Origin: Rotaria socialis
Taxonomy: Eukaryota; Rotifera; Eurotatoria; Philodinida; Philodinidae
Reading direction: 5' to 3'
Length of the DNA stretch: 64,000 bases
NCBI GenBank assembly: GCA_905331475.1
Contig: CAJNYU010001557.1
Coordinates: 48,286 to 112,285, forward strand
Position 1 is the first letter of the stretch; each line of letters begins with the position of its first letter. The notes beneath the pieces were generated by a model that was given only the letters and a program-made list of their open reading frames with translations, made no database searches and was not told the DNA's origin. Position numbers and translations under genes: made by a program. This document shows, piece by piece, positions 51,515 to 63,128 of the stretch.

Positions 51515-53136
51515 TTACTTCATTTTAATTTCTCGATATTTATTTAATAGGAAAAAAAACATGAGCAATATTGTTGTATCTATTGAATAGAAACATGTTG
51601 AACTTGATGTTTCAAAACATCGATTGTATAAATTGTCGTTGGATTGATTTGTTTTGTTTTCTTTACCATTTCCACCCACAATTACATTATCATGTGTTGC
51701 CGTATGTGACCAAGTAATCACTGGATAAGTCTCGTAGTATACTGCATAGAGTGTACCCAACGGATCAACGAAGAGTTGTCGACTATTCGACAATTCGTCG
51801 ACAGCATCAAAGTTTTGGGTTGACACCCTCGGATGACAATACCTTCTTTTGCACCTTTCACGCACCACCATCATGCAATGATGGTGCGTGTCAGTGATAT
51901 GCAGGCGTCTCTGTTCATCCATTGCTAATCCTCGACAAACGATGTTGTCGAGGAGGGCATTGTCTGGAGTGATACCATTAAGACTAGACCATCGTCGATT
52001 GTTTCGATCACAAATAATGCGACTACGCGTTTCATTGTCGATCAGTATGTCGACTGAGTAATTCAATCGATTTCCTTGCTCATGGCTATTAGATACCATT
52101 CGGTCATTCGTACCACTCATTTTCCATTGTAAGATACGATGATTGCACCTATCAATGGTGCTCTTTTGATGATCATCATCAACGAAGAGATCGAAAAGGC
52201 GGTGGCAGCGATTAGCTCCACCGCCTTCTTGATGATCTTCAGCAACGCTCATCCCTTTCGATGATATTCTAGGATTGTTTCCCATGTCCGGAATCACTAT
52301 AATAGTCGAAAAAAAGAAAAGTTATTTTCTTAGCCAAAAACGTTCTTCGATCGCAAGAGTGTGTTTATATAGAATCTTAATTTTTGTTATATTTGATAGA
52401 TACAGAAAATAATACTATGTTTTCAATATTTTTTTCTCAACTCTTTCGTTGCATTATTTAGTTAAGAAAATAAAATGACAACTATAAAATGAATCATACC
52501 CGATATCATCGATATTATTCTTTTTTGAGGTAACTCTTTGACCGATTTGATTAGATTCACCATCTTTAATATCAATGGAGACAACAAACGTTGCTTATGA
52601 ACGACCAAACCATGTCTGCACCAAAATTGATCGGATTCAAGTATATCAACATAAGCAGTAGAAGCGTTTACTCCACGATCAGTAAATTTTGCACCCGTTT
52701 TATATTTTGAACTCAAGTCAACACTTTGAGTATCACATCTTACTGCTCCGCTATGTAATGGTAATTTGTGCAGAGCTGTAAGTAATAATTTTAGAAATGG
52801 AAACCAAGCTTTCAATGCTTCAGAATTTTCAACACGTAATGATTCATTGAGTGAGCGATAAAAACTTCGCCCATCACATAATTCCATTGAATATAAATGA
52901 ATAGAAGCTGCTTCGTCTTGAGTTAAACCGTCAAGTGGATGCCGACCAAGGTTTAATGCAACAGAAACATCATCGCCAATTTTATGGAAAAATCCAGAAA
53001 CTGGTTTAATGGCTTCTTTGAGTGAAACTACTGGTTGACCTCGATAGTCTTTGATTAGTGATAAAAACTGATCTGAAATATCCTCACAGAGATCAGCGAA
53101 GTTCAACTCATTGCCAAAATCTATTTTCTTGGCCAT
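51515..53136 (-). CDS. ART-NHL protein, possibly degenerate
   Basis: Two exons, 52500-53136 and 51515-52296, join in phase (1419 nt, 472 aa, stop TGA). Residues ~75-200 resemble the bdelloid ART domain: LTQDEAASIHLYSMELCDGRSFYRSLNESLR, WFPFLKLLLTALHKLP, then KYKTGAKFT and DILESDQFW. The usual Trp-Arg-Gly is AVRCD here and the Ser motif is weak. Exon 2 encodes NHL-like repeats (DLFVDDDHQKSTIDRCNHRI, DNIVCRGLAMDEQ, LFVDPLGTLYAVYYETYPV), a beta-propeller typical of this bdelloid fusion. After DQFW the annotated frame loses similarity, while the +2 frame reads VVSIDIKDGES, matching the family. A frameshift in exon 1 near 52610-52625 has therefore probably destroyed the C-terminal ART motif (no ExE visible). 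It could be a pseudogene or a catalytically dead but expressed protein. Confidence 0.65.
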
Positions 53137-54729
53137 TTGATATATGTTTATTTACAACATTGAAACTCTAGAGAAATACACAATAAAAATATACTATTAT
53201 TTTATTTCTAATTTAAATAACATTGAAACGCAGCAATAAATAAGAAAAAAAACATAGAATCTTTTATTTGAATCTACTCTGCTCTCCTATGAAAATGTCT
53301 AACATGAAATTTTACAGAAGAAAATATAATTGATAAACCTGATTGATTTCATCTTATCATGATGGGTATGAGTGACAATATATATATATCGTCTATATAA
53401 AAATATTTACTTTAGTAATAACGAAATAATCGATTTCGAGATGATTTCTATGATTCTTTCAGCTCATGTTAAAATATTATAGAAAAAGAAACAGTCCAAT
53501 AATTCGACTAAAATAGCTCGGAAAACTTTTGCCAACCATCAGAACTATGGCCTTGTTGCAAAATAGTGGAACCAGATCAAAAATGACTCATTTCATGTGA
53601 AATGTACAGTATGATTGAAAGCAGCTAAGAATGTGTTATGCAATAGGTATATTTCTTTATGTTACTTACCACGATGAAATCAACTAAAATCGGTGTAAAT
53701 GCAAAGTTTTATGTTGTGAGTCTATCGATGAAGTGTTTTATACGAAGACGTAAGTGACAATATTTGTTTTTTTTTCGTTACGTAGGCAGCACGGCAACGT
53801 TATTCATTTCTTATCTTCCTTTTTCTTTCGTCCTTTTCTTTCTTCTCCACTTGGCTGCGAATAGGTGTACATAAAATTCGCATAGATATTTGCACAGCAC
53901 GAAATGTGTCGATAAAATAGAATATTTATGTGAATAGTGTGTACAGGTATATGCTTGCGCGTGGTATAAAAAAAGAAAGTTACGCGCCGAAATATATCGT
54001 AATCGTAATATCAAAGACAGAAAAACAAATAAAGGATATTTTTTTTAATTCTCAACACAATTCAATTGTGTATTACTAGATATAGACAAATAATAGAAAA
54101 AATAAATGTCGACACTTGTTCCCATATTTGCAAAACTCTTCAAGATTGTTTCGTCTAGCTAATATTTATTGTTTTAATGTAATAATAATTATTTTTGCTG
54201 CACGAGAAGGTCCTCGTCTATATTTTAAGCCTTACTCACGATCTATATGTTCATGTGGTATATATTATATATTATATATATTCTTATTTTCATTGTTAAC
54301 CCTCATATCACCACCTGTGATCAGCGCATACTCAACGAAGTTTCTTTACAACGTTATTTATACACTGTATCTCGATAGGTGGTAATATGGCATACTAAGA
54401 ATTTATACATCGGTCTGAATTAGTTGCTGTTGATCCAAGCTCTGAAATCAAAATATTGTTCAAACGCGTTTTTCCCTGTGGGATCCCTACGGATCCCAGG
54501 TGGTTAAATTCTTGTTTTGTTGTATTTTTTTATCCTGTAGTTGTGTATCGAAAAACGTTTTGGCTAAAAAATTATTTAGAAATGAAGATTTCATGTTTTA
54601 ACAGTTGATATGTGAGTTTTAGTAAAATAATGAGAACATTGTCTGATGAAAAACAAATTCAAGAAGTTTTTTTAATCGATTTCAACTTTGTCTAAGCACA
54701 ATACACTGTATGTTATAATATATTCAATA
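53137..54729. other. Intergenic, no gene seen
   Basis: 1.6 kb of AT-rich sequence with pyrimidine-rich tracts near 53810-53850, (TA)n near 53379-53388 and 54259-54280, and a short GGGATCC / GGATCCC palindrome near 54480-54498. No coding family was recognised. Confidence 0.4.
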
Positions 54730-54829
54730 CAGTCGAGTTCACTTATAAGAGCTCCGGATAAAGGAGCGGTCCGCTTTTAAGAGCCTCTTTTAGAAACCCT
54801 GTCTGCGCTCTTATAAGTGGACTCAACTA
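54730..54829. mobile_element. 100-bp Tc1/mariner (pogo)-type MITE
   Basis: The terminal inverted repeats CAGTCGAGTTCACTTATAAG and (complement) TAGTTGAGTCCACTTATAAG delimit 100 bp. TA lies on both sides (54728-54729 and 54830-54831), the classic Tc1/mariner/pogo target duplication. Internal copies of CTTTTAAGAGC echo the termini. Non-autonomous, no coding. Confidence 0.85.
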
Positions 54830-54869
54830 TAGTTTTATCCAAATAGGATATCAACATCTGGATTCATAT

Positions 54870-55372
54870 GTCAATGTTACGAAAATCGGAGCCAGATGCC
54901 ATGGATATTCACTTGCGTATCAATTCGATACTTTTTTACATCTAACCAATTCGTTTCGGCGTGGCAATTTCTATACAGTTCGATGGCTGGTTATGAATGA
55001 TGCCCATTCATTTGAACATGAATTTTTAAAATAATCTCTCAAGATTTTTCTTGTCTGCGACAATTAGCTGTGCATAATTTGGAACCACAAAAGAACAAGC
55101 AACATTCATCTACATTGATTACGTTTGCTGAACTTTCCGAACTGAATCTTGCGTTCGCACATATCGATTATGTTGAAGAATTTCTCTTTAAAACAAACAT
55201 TCGTTTACTTCGATTAAAAATACTTGGTATTAAATATGAACCATTAGCAATCGTAACAAATAATTTTACGAATGATGCAGCACGTTTTAATTGTAGCCGA
55301 TTGAGATACATTCTGATTCGTGAACCATTTGTTTGTCCAGAGAATTTCCATTCGTATTTTCCTTTATTGTAG
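54870..55372 (+). pseudogene. F-box/LRR-like bdelloid family, C-terminal fragment
   Basis: Two neighbouring frames together give the C-terminal part of a bdelloid F-box-like family as I know it: GYSLAYQFDTFLHLTNSFRR and HSFEHEFLK in the first, then ISQDFSCLRQLAVHNLEPQ, LNLAFAHIDYVEEFLF, TNNFTNDAARFNC and CPENFHSYFPLL to TAG at 55370-55372. The frame break falls at a T5 run (55023-55027), where one extra T would join them. The N-terminal half, including the F-box, is missing. The locus starts immediately after a MITE, which may mark the truncation. Confidence 0.6.
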
Positions 55373-56653
55373 ATATTGGTTTTCTTGAAAAATTTGTTCT
55401 ATTTAAATAAATACTAAGAAAAAGCTACAAATATGGTGATTATGAATATTTAGAATTCACTCTGATAATCAATGATTGTTAATTTTCTTGTATGATTGCT
55501 AAAGATGGATGGAACTAACTTTGGTGCGCTTTATGAGATGAGACAATGACTAAAATTGAAAATTTAGAAAGTTTGAGCAAACGCGTACCGGAGAATTTTT
55601 TATGGAACGATCCTTATGAAAAAAGATATTGTTGGTTTGCTAAAAAAATAGTTCATTCACACCTCACTTGCAACTGTTTTTATCTTGTCGGAGGAAGATT
55701 GATATCATCAAATTCTCGTTCTAAATGTATTTTTAGGTTCGGGATCAAAGCTCAGAGAATGACGGTGAAGGTGAAGTTTAGCATGACGCTGTGAGTGAAA
55801 ATAATGCGGAGAATGGCGAAACTTGTTCGAGATTTTGTTTTTTGAAATTATTTTCGAGATTTGGAAAGCAATTCGTGTACAAATTGTACCTTACAAAATT
55901 GAAGTAAAACATCGGGTAATTCCAATGGAATTGAAATTTGTTCACTTGCATAATAAATTTCATCAGGCATATTGGATGCCATAACATTAGATTCTCATTG
56001 AATGGTTCGATTTAAAAAAATTTCTAGCTATTATTATAGAATTTTTAATTTAATTTTGAAGAAAATTTAGTATAAAAAAATATATGCCAATTAAGATGTT
56101 AATGGAGACTAGCGCACTTTAATATCATTGGTGTATCTTTTCGTGAGGCTCGAAGCAAAGAATTGGTATCGATTATTGTTTCATTTTGTATATTATTACA
56201 GTGTCCGTAATTAAACAATTCTTTTCAAGTCATAAAGTATCATGAAATTCAAAGCTTAATGCAAATCAACTTCATGCAATTCAAACTTCACAAAGTAAAT
56301 CTTCTATTGTGGTTGTTACAAAAAGTAACAGTAACTAATGGAACATTTAATCATGAAAACATTCAAGAGACTATGGCTCCACCACCATTTCCACCCATTG
56401 AAATACCAATAAAATGTTATGTTTAAAATAAGTTGTTTTTAAGACCGGATATTGTATCATCACCAACAACACACCCTTCATCAGAAATGGCTATTCCAAT
56501 TATTAATAATGAAGAGAAAAAAATCGACGTATGTATGCGTATTGATCAATGTGGGCAAACCTTTTTTCTTCCTTAAATCTATATAAAAATAGGATTTTGC
56601 CACAGTGATATTTATTTGATGAAAAATAATTGTATTTGATTTGTCTTTTATAG
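55373..56653. other. Mostly non-coding gap
   Basis: An 83-codon frame at 55546-55794 (+) starts with MTKIENLESL, vaguely like the N-terminus of F-box-like bdelloid proteins, but the rest does not fit; I do not call it. A stretch near 56340-56520 reads PPPFPPIEIPIK and may be an eroded N-terminal linker of the following kinase. Confidence 0.35.
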
Positions 56654-57912
56654 AAAATCTTCAAGTTAGACAATTGAAGATTTTGAAATAGGTAATTTAT
56701 TAGGACGTGGTCGATTTGGTTATGTGTATTGTGATGGAGAAAAACAAAGCACGTTTCGTTGTTGCTCATCAAGTAATTAAAATAATAGTTAATTTCTTTC
56801 TCTTTGCTTTATTTCAATCATAGATATTATTTAAAGGCCCATTAAAAAATTCTAAAATGGAACAACAAGCAAAACGTGAAATAGAAATTCAATCAAATCT
56901 TAAGTATGTTCAAGTCTTTTAGTTTTCTTAAGTTTATTATTAACGAATAGATTGATTATAGACATCTGAATATCCTTCGTCTCTATGAATTTTTTCGTGA
57001 TGAACAAAGAATTTACCTATTACTTCAATATACGTCCGGTGAAGAACTATATTGACGTATGCAAACAGAAAAATCTTTACGTGAAAGTGAAGCTGCTGAA
57101 GTAAGAATTTACATATTATTTTTATACTTTTATTTCTAAATATGTTAGTATGTCTATCAACTTTGTTTTACTTTAAATTATTTACATACAAAACGAGTTA
57201 TTTATCGGTATGAATATTGAAATGAATATATCAATTTTATTTTATTTTTCTATTTAGTGATATGTTTGGAGAATTTTATGAATATAGTAATTATAGATTT
57301 TTTTACAGAACTAGTCTCATGATATTTGTTTTTATTATAGCAGATTTTGGTTCGTTAGCTGAAAGTACATCGACATGAAAGTAAGATTTATACGATAAAT
57401 TTATTCATGTAAATACAATGTTTTTTTTCTTTTGAAGACCAGCAACTCTTTTTGGTACATTAGATCATTAACCACTAGAAATGTTTAATGGAAATGGTTA
57501 TGATGAAAAAATTGATCTTTGCTGCCTTGGTGTTCTTACATATGAAATGATAATCATATTCTATTAGTCAATTAAACTTATTGCTTTTTGAAGATTATTG
57601 GTAAATCACCATTTGATAGTCAAACTCAACATGAAGCAATTCGAAGAATACGATCAATTCAATTGGCATTTCCTATTGAAACGTCATCTGATCTTCGTGA
57701 TTTTATTACGAAAGTAAATTAATTAAAAAATTGTTTTTTTTGTGAGAAAATTTTTGATTTTATTTTAGTTGCTTCATCAAAATCCAACTGATCAATTGCC
57801 TTTGAAAGATGCTGATGCTGCACAGCATGTTTCGATATTAAAAAATACAGATTTAGCTGCTACTGAAGAGAGCTATCTTAAACGAAAGAAAATATTAAAT
57901 AGGGAAAATTAG
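56654..57912 (+). pseudogene. Aurora kinase pseudogene
   Basis: Exon remnants with correct splice sites give the Aurora order: TIEDFEIGNLLGRGRFGYVY (glycine loop), ILFKGPLKN, EIEIQSNL, HLNILRLYEFFRDEQRIYLLLQY, NYLHTKRVI, ADFG, LFGT, EMFNGNGYDEKIDL, IIGKSPFDSQTQHEAIRRI, LLHQNPTDQLPLKD, ending in TAG at 57910. The damage is extensive: TAG replaces Trp before TIEDF; a frameshift follows VYCDG; the catalytic Lys region reads VVAHQ in the shifted frame; HRD reads YRY; in-frame stops interrupt LY*RM, before KPATL, and DH*PLEM; and DLW has become DLC. Aurora kinases drive mitosis; this copy cannot be an active kinase. It probably arose from gene duplication, since the introns are retained (not a processed copy). 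Confidence 0.85.
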
Positions 57913-58057
57913 AATATCAATACTCTATTTAAATGTTTCGACTTTAGTTTTATGTTGCTTTGCATATAAATATCATTAATTCTATTCTGTGATTTTCTCT
58001 CTTAGATTTCTATGTAATATAGATATATACGTATGCATCTGTGTGATAAATATAAAA

Positions 58058-60237
58058 ATGGAAGAAATATCAAGTAGTTCATGTTTTGTAAGTACAAAAC
58101 ATTCTCTGTACGTTTGTATAATGTTAATATATTTCATTTGATTTAGTCGAGTTTTGGTGTAGACATCGTTTTGAAAGAAACTGATGAACAAATATCATGT
58201 GCTGAACCAGTATGATTAAAAAAGGCATTGTTTTTGAAAAATAGATTCTTTTATTTAGTTACCAACTTGTCAACAATTATGTGAAGAAGTTCTATCGTGT
58301 CAACATCATAGTTGTGATTTAGTAAATTTATTTAAATAAATTAATATTTTATTTTATTTTAGATTTGTCATCCAAAAGAATTTCACCTATGTGATCAATT
58401 AAATAAACAAACAAACATGTTTATCACATGGTGGTGAACCTTGTGGAAAATTACTTTCATGTGGTCATCATAAATGTACGGACACATCTCATGATGGATC
58501 ATGTCCATCATGTAGTAGACAATTCACTATTCAATGTCGTTGTGGACAATGAATTGAATCAATATTATGCAAAGAAGCAATGAAATATGATTCAATAGAA
58601 AAATCATTTCGTTGCAAACAACTGTGCAAAAAAGAAAAATCATGCAGAATACATCGGTTAGTAATTTTTTTAAATAAAAAAGTAAAAAAGAAATTTTATA
58701 TAGATGTAATCGAACATGCTGTAATCTTGATATTCATCAATGTGAATTAGTCTGCGGTAAAAGACTTTCTTGTGGTGTACAGTATGTATTTGATATAAAA
58801 CTAGAAAAATAATAATTTATTATATATTCTTTTTCGTTTAGTACATGTAAAGAATTATGCCACTTCAACTTTTGCCTAAATTGTTCATTGTTCGATCAGG
58901 AAATCAAATGTAATTGCGGTGAAACAGTTATTAAACCACAATCTACATGTCTTAAAACTCTGCGAATGTGTTTTTTTTCATGTAAGCAAGCACATGAATG
59001 TGGTCATTCTGCTAATCATTGGTGTCATAATGATGGCGAATGTCCACCTTGTACACATGCTGTTCCAAAAATGTGTGTTGGCGAGCATATGTCATTTGAT
59101 GTAAAAAAATCCGTTTTAATTTTTGTCCATTATTAATTAACAAAGATCTATTTCCTTTTAGGTTCCATGTCATGTAGAAACGGTATGCTATCGTCAACCA
59201 TGTGGTAAATTTCTTTTATGTACAGTTCATACATGTCAACGTTCATGTCAATCCTTTGATCAAAAATGTACACAACAATGTAATTTAAAACGCCGTGAAT
59301 GTGGTCATAAATGTAATTTAGTTTGTCATGGAGATGAACCATGTCCAGAAACAATATGTAATGCAATTGTTAAAGTTATATGTCCATGTGCCCAGGTCGA
59401 ACATTACGGTGACCTGATACGGTCGTATACGGCAACGCTTACTACCGTTTTATAACGTTTTCGACCATAATTCGACGTTTTGACATGCACCATATTTCGC
59501 CGTGTCGTAAACGGTTACTAACGGCCGTAATGTGGTCGGATATTTCAGTATCCGACCGTATACGATCATTTGTGGCACGATGCAAAACGACCGTGATACG
59601 GTGCATACCAAACGGCCGTGTATGACACAAGTTGATCGACCTGGGTGGTGGTTTAGAAAAAAATGTGATTTGTAATGTAAAATCCAATAAATCCAATAAA
59701 GAAAAAAATTATATACTTAATATAAAACCAAATGAATTTAATGAAAAAGATTCTGATTTTAATTTAACATCATACATTGAATCATTAAAAGTTTACATAG
59801 GAAATTCAATACTTGCACGAAAACAACAACAACAATTAGAATGTGATGATGAATGTCATGTTATACTACAGAATAAAAATTTAACTCAAGCTGTATCAGT
59901 TAAGCTTGATGAACTACGACAATTACCAACTGTTTATACAGATTTTTTACTTGGTTATGCACCGAAAAATTTAGAATTTGTTGAAACTATTCAACGACAA
60001 TTAACTCAACTTGTTGAAGAAACTCAAGCTGTTCGTCGTTTAATACAATTTTATTTGTTTACACCAATGCAATTTCATGAACGTTATTTAATTCATCAAT
60101 CAGCACCATTTTATGATCTTCAAACACAAGCAATGAATCCTGAACCAAATCGAAAGACTGCTGGATGTGCATCTTGTGGTATATGTAAAATTCCATCAAT
60201 TTCATTAAGTGAAACAGTTGTACCTGAAAAACTTTAA
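58058..60237 (+). pseudogene. NFX1: NF-X1-type zinc-finger/R3H gene, broken by a MITE
   Basis: Exons 58058-58087, 58147-58209, 58259-58321, 58363-58656, 58704-58781, 58842-59100, 59162-59390 and 59648-60237 give NF-X1-type Cys/His fingers (CGKLLSCGHHKC, CGKRLSCGVHTC, CGKFLLCTVHTC, RECGHKCNLVCHGDEPCPETI), a helical linker, and an R3H-like end (FYDLQTQAMNPEPNR, IPSISLSE), stop TAA. NF-X1 proteins are nuclear transcription/RNA regulators that bind DNA or RNA. Breaks: an extra AAAC unit at ~58404-58416 shifts the frame; TGA at 58550-58552 lies in CRCGQ*IE; a 255-bp MITE sits in the coding exon. Removing the MITE plus one TG gives back CPCGG followed by LEKNVIC in frame. The N-terminus is short, with no recognisable RING/PHD. 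A second MITE starts 7 bp after the stop. Confidence 0.75.
59391..59645. mobile_element. Foldback MITE, CCCAGGTCGA family, copy 2 (in NF-X1 exon)
   Basis: A 255-bp element with perfect 10-bp ends CCCAGGTCGA...TCGACCTGGG and TG on both sides (59389-59390 and 59646-59647). The interior is made of CGGTCGTATACGG, CGGCCGTA and CCGTTT words in both orientations. It shares CGATGCAAAA-CGACCG with copy 3, so the two are siblings. Non-coding. Confidence 0.85.
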
Positions 60238-60243
60238 ATACTA

Positions 60244-60555
60244 CCCCGGTCGAAGAAAATGACCAGTAAACGGTCGTATACGATACAAATACAGCCCATT
60301 TTATGTGCCGTATTTTCCTCGTATAACAGGGGCAGTAGTACAGTCGTATGTTCTATAGAATACGATAATATTTCGCCGGCTTTACAAGGTTTTACGGCTG
60401 ATATACGATGTCTCTGTATGGCCATAATACTGCCCCTGTTAAAACGCCTTATTTCGGCTTAAAACAGCCGTTTTTTTCGACGGAATACGATGCAAAAACA
60501 ACCGTTTACGGTAATGTTACGCCGGTTTACGGTGGTCCGTTTTAATCGACCTGGG
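60244..60555. mobile_element. Foldback MITE, CCCAGGTCGA family, copy 3
   Basis: A 312-bp element with ends CCCCGGTCGA and TCGACCTGGG, and CGTATACG/ACGGTCG words as in copy 2. It has an internal inverted pair TAACAGGGGCAGTA (near 60323) and TACTGCCCCTGTTA (near 60428). It lies directly 3' of the NF-X1 stop codon. The target duplication is not clear (TA against AT). Confidence 0.8.
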
Positions 60556-61779
60556 ATGTGCCTCCTGTGATGTTAATATAAATAGATTGACATATGTATG
60601 GTTACATCTATATTTTTTATTTAATTTTCTTTTTCTTGTATTTATTCTTTTCATATTTGGTTAAATGCTACCTATATAAGCGGTGTGTCGAAGTTATCAA
60701 CTTAATGTTAAAAAGAAACTGCAGTATGAAACTAGTAGTTAAGGAAATAAATTTACTTTATGCAATCAGTTGTGCTTATTTTAGTTATCATTTTGAAATA
60801 TCTGTTCATCTTAATTTGTTTTTATAATTAAACAAACCCTATTAGTTAATGGTGAACACTGAAGTTATATGGTGATGTGCTTATTCTAGTCATAGCTCTT
60901 ATTAATACATTCTAAAGGACTGAGTGGAAATGTATTTAAATATTCACTCACAACTAGTTCCCAGATAGTGTGATAGAAGATTCTGAAACAAAATCTGACT
61001 GTTAGATTTGAAATCAGAATACTAAAAATCAGAGATGTCCATCGCGATTGAAAATCTACCGCTGCTACACTATCATAGTAATTTAGAGGCAACAAAAGAC
61101 AAAATAAATGCAAAAAAGTGAAGCAATATACAACACGAAGTTTAGATCTGACATATCATACGATCTGTTACACATATATAAGTAACTGGTTTTCATGATA
61201 TACGTAGTCAATATTTATTATCTTTTCTTCTTTTATATGATTTCCTCTGTTGTTATTCGTACATAAAGCAACACCACGAAATATGTTAAGATTGAAGAAT
61301 AGAATAGAAAAATGTAAAGCCACGCAGGGCGAATCTAGAAAGTTTTTTTTATACTTTTGTCTTTCAAGCTCAATATCTTTTTTGCTTTAGACGATAGAAA
61401 ATAAGCTATTTTTTGCTAGATCTCATAAAATTGAAATTTTCTATTCTTTAATAATGTTTTTTCCACTTACTCTCTATGACCAAAATCTTCCGTTCACCAA
61501 TCTCTACTACTCTCTACTACTTTTCTTCTCTTATGAATAGAAATAAGAAAGAAATATTAGATAGCGTAATCATGTTCTCGGTGGCCGAATATATCATGGG
61601 ATATTTTTGAGAAAAAAAATATTTCATTTTATTACTCATTGTCAAGTTGGTACGTATTTTCTCTCTGAATAAATAGTATGAGAGAGAAAAGAAAAGAACA
61701 ATGACGCTCGTTGTGATATCGAACAATAGCGCTGTGACTGACGATGAAAGTTACCGACTGAACTTATTCGTGACCTCAT
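60556..61779. other. Intergenic, no gene seen
   Basis: 1.2 kb of AT-rich sequence. Short open frames here are low-complexity and unsupported. Confidence 0.4.
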
Positions 61780-62399
61780 CCCAGGTCGATTGATCTGGAA
61801 CTCGGATCCTATCGGATCCCATCGGATCCCATCGGAAATCCGAATTGATCCGATACTTTCCGATAGGAATCCGATAGGAAGTTGTCGGATGTCGGATCCG
61901 ATGATTTCCGACACTAAAATCCGACAGTCGGAAACTATGGGAAAGTCAAGGATCCGACAATTGTTTTTTATAGCTGTAACCCATCTTAGCCTTATAGAAT
62001 CACCATCGTGTTTGTAAGACTTGAATACTTCATTTCCTATAGCCCAAATTAGTACAATGTTCAAACTTTTATTCTCTTCTATTTTATTTCTATTGAGAAT
62101 ATACTCAAATTTAGGTGTTTCATTATATAAAAGGAGTAAAGACATGTACAATAGTAAAACAATAAAAGATATAAAATAACATTTTTTTCACAAAAATGAT
62201 CAGTCGTGCACGATCAATAATAATCAAAGATGGTGTTCGTGGATTCATGTCTACGTAAGCATATTATTCATTATGATCCAAGATCAGATCACAACAATGT
62301 TGACGATAGCGTTGATTGACTCCTGCATGCCCGTTTTCGTTCATCAGATAAAAAATCAATCCTAGAATGAGCAAAAAAGCAATGTAGCTAAAACATTAT

Positions 62400-63070
62400 A
62401 AAAGAATCTATGAGACGAAATTTTTGACTGGAGGACAAAAAAATTAGTTCGATAGATTTGTTTGTTTAATCCTAAAATGAACAAAAGTTAGATATATATC
62501 AGACATAATGAAGGAACTTACAGGACGAAATTCTTGACTGAACGACAAAGAGAAAAATAGTTCGCTTGATTTGTTTGTTCAATCCCAAAATGAACAAAAA
62601 CTAAATATGCGTAAAACATAATAAATAAACTTACATGTCGAAATTTTTGACTAGACGACAGAAAAAGATAGTTCGATAAATTTGTTTCTTTTATCCTAAA
62701 ATGAACATAAACATAATGAATGAACTTACATGACGAAATTCGTGACTGGACGACAGAAAGAAAAATAGTTCGATAGATTTATCAGTTCAACCCTAAAATC
62801 AACAAAATTTAAATATATTTAAGACATAATGAAGGAACTTACAGGACGAAATTCTTGACTGAACGACAGAAAGAAAAATAGTTCGATTGATTTACTTGTT
62901 TAATCCTAAAATGAAAAATAATTAAACATATGCAAGAGATAATGAAAGAACTTACACGACGATATTTTTTTTGTTCAATCCCAGAATGAACAATGATTAA
63001 ACATACATAAAACATAATAAATAAACTTACATGACGAAATTCTTGACTAGACGACAGAGAAAAGAGTTCG
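62400..63070. repeat. ~100-bp minisatellite, about 7 units
   Basis: The anchor ACGAAATTCTTGACT followed by GACGACAGA and AGTTCGATAGATTTG recurs near 62416, 62524, 62637, 62731, 62848, 62955 and 63035, so the spacing is about 80-115 bp. Each unit also has AATCCTAAAATGAACAAA and CATAATGAATGAACTTACA. Units are diverged and no long reading frame crosses the array. Confidence 0.75.
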
Positions 63071-63128
63071 ATAATTTTTTTTTATTTTACCAAGCCAAGC
63101 CCCAACATTTGACATCGACTAACTACTA

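Noticed and set aside
54480..54498. GGGATCC...GGATCCCAGG palindrome as a further CCCAGG-family element
   Set aside because: Only a short local palindrome; no partner end with TCGACCTGGG was found nearby.
55546..55794. 83-codon plus-strand ORF starting MTKIENL
   Set aside because: The first residues recall F-box-like bdelloid proteins, but the rest has no similarity I can defend and there is no splice support.
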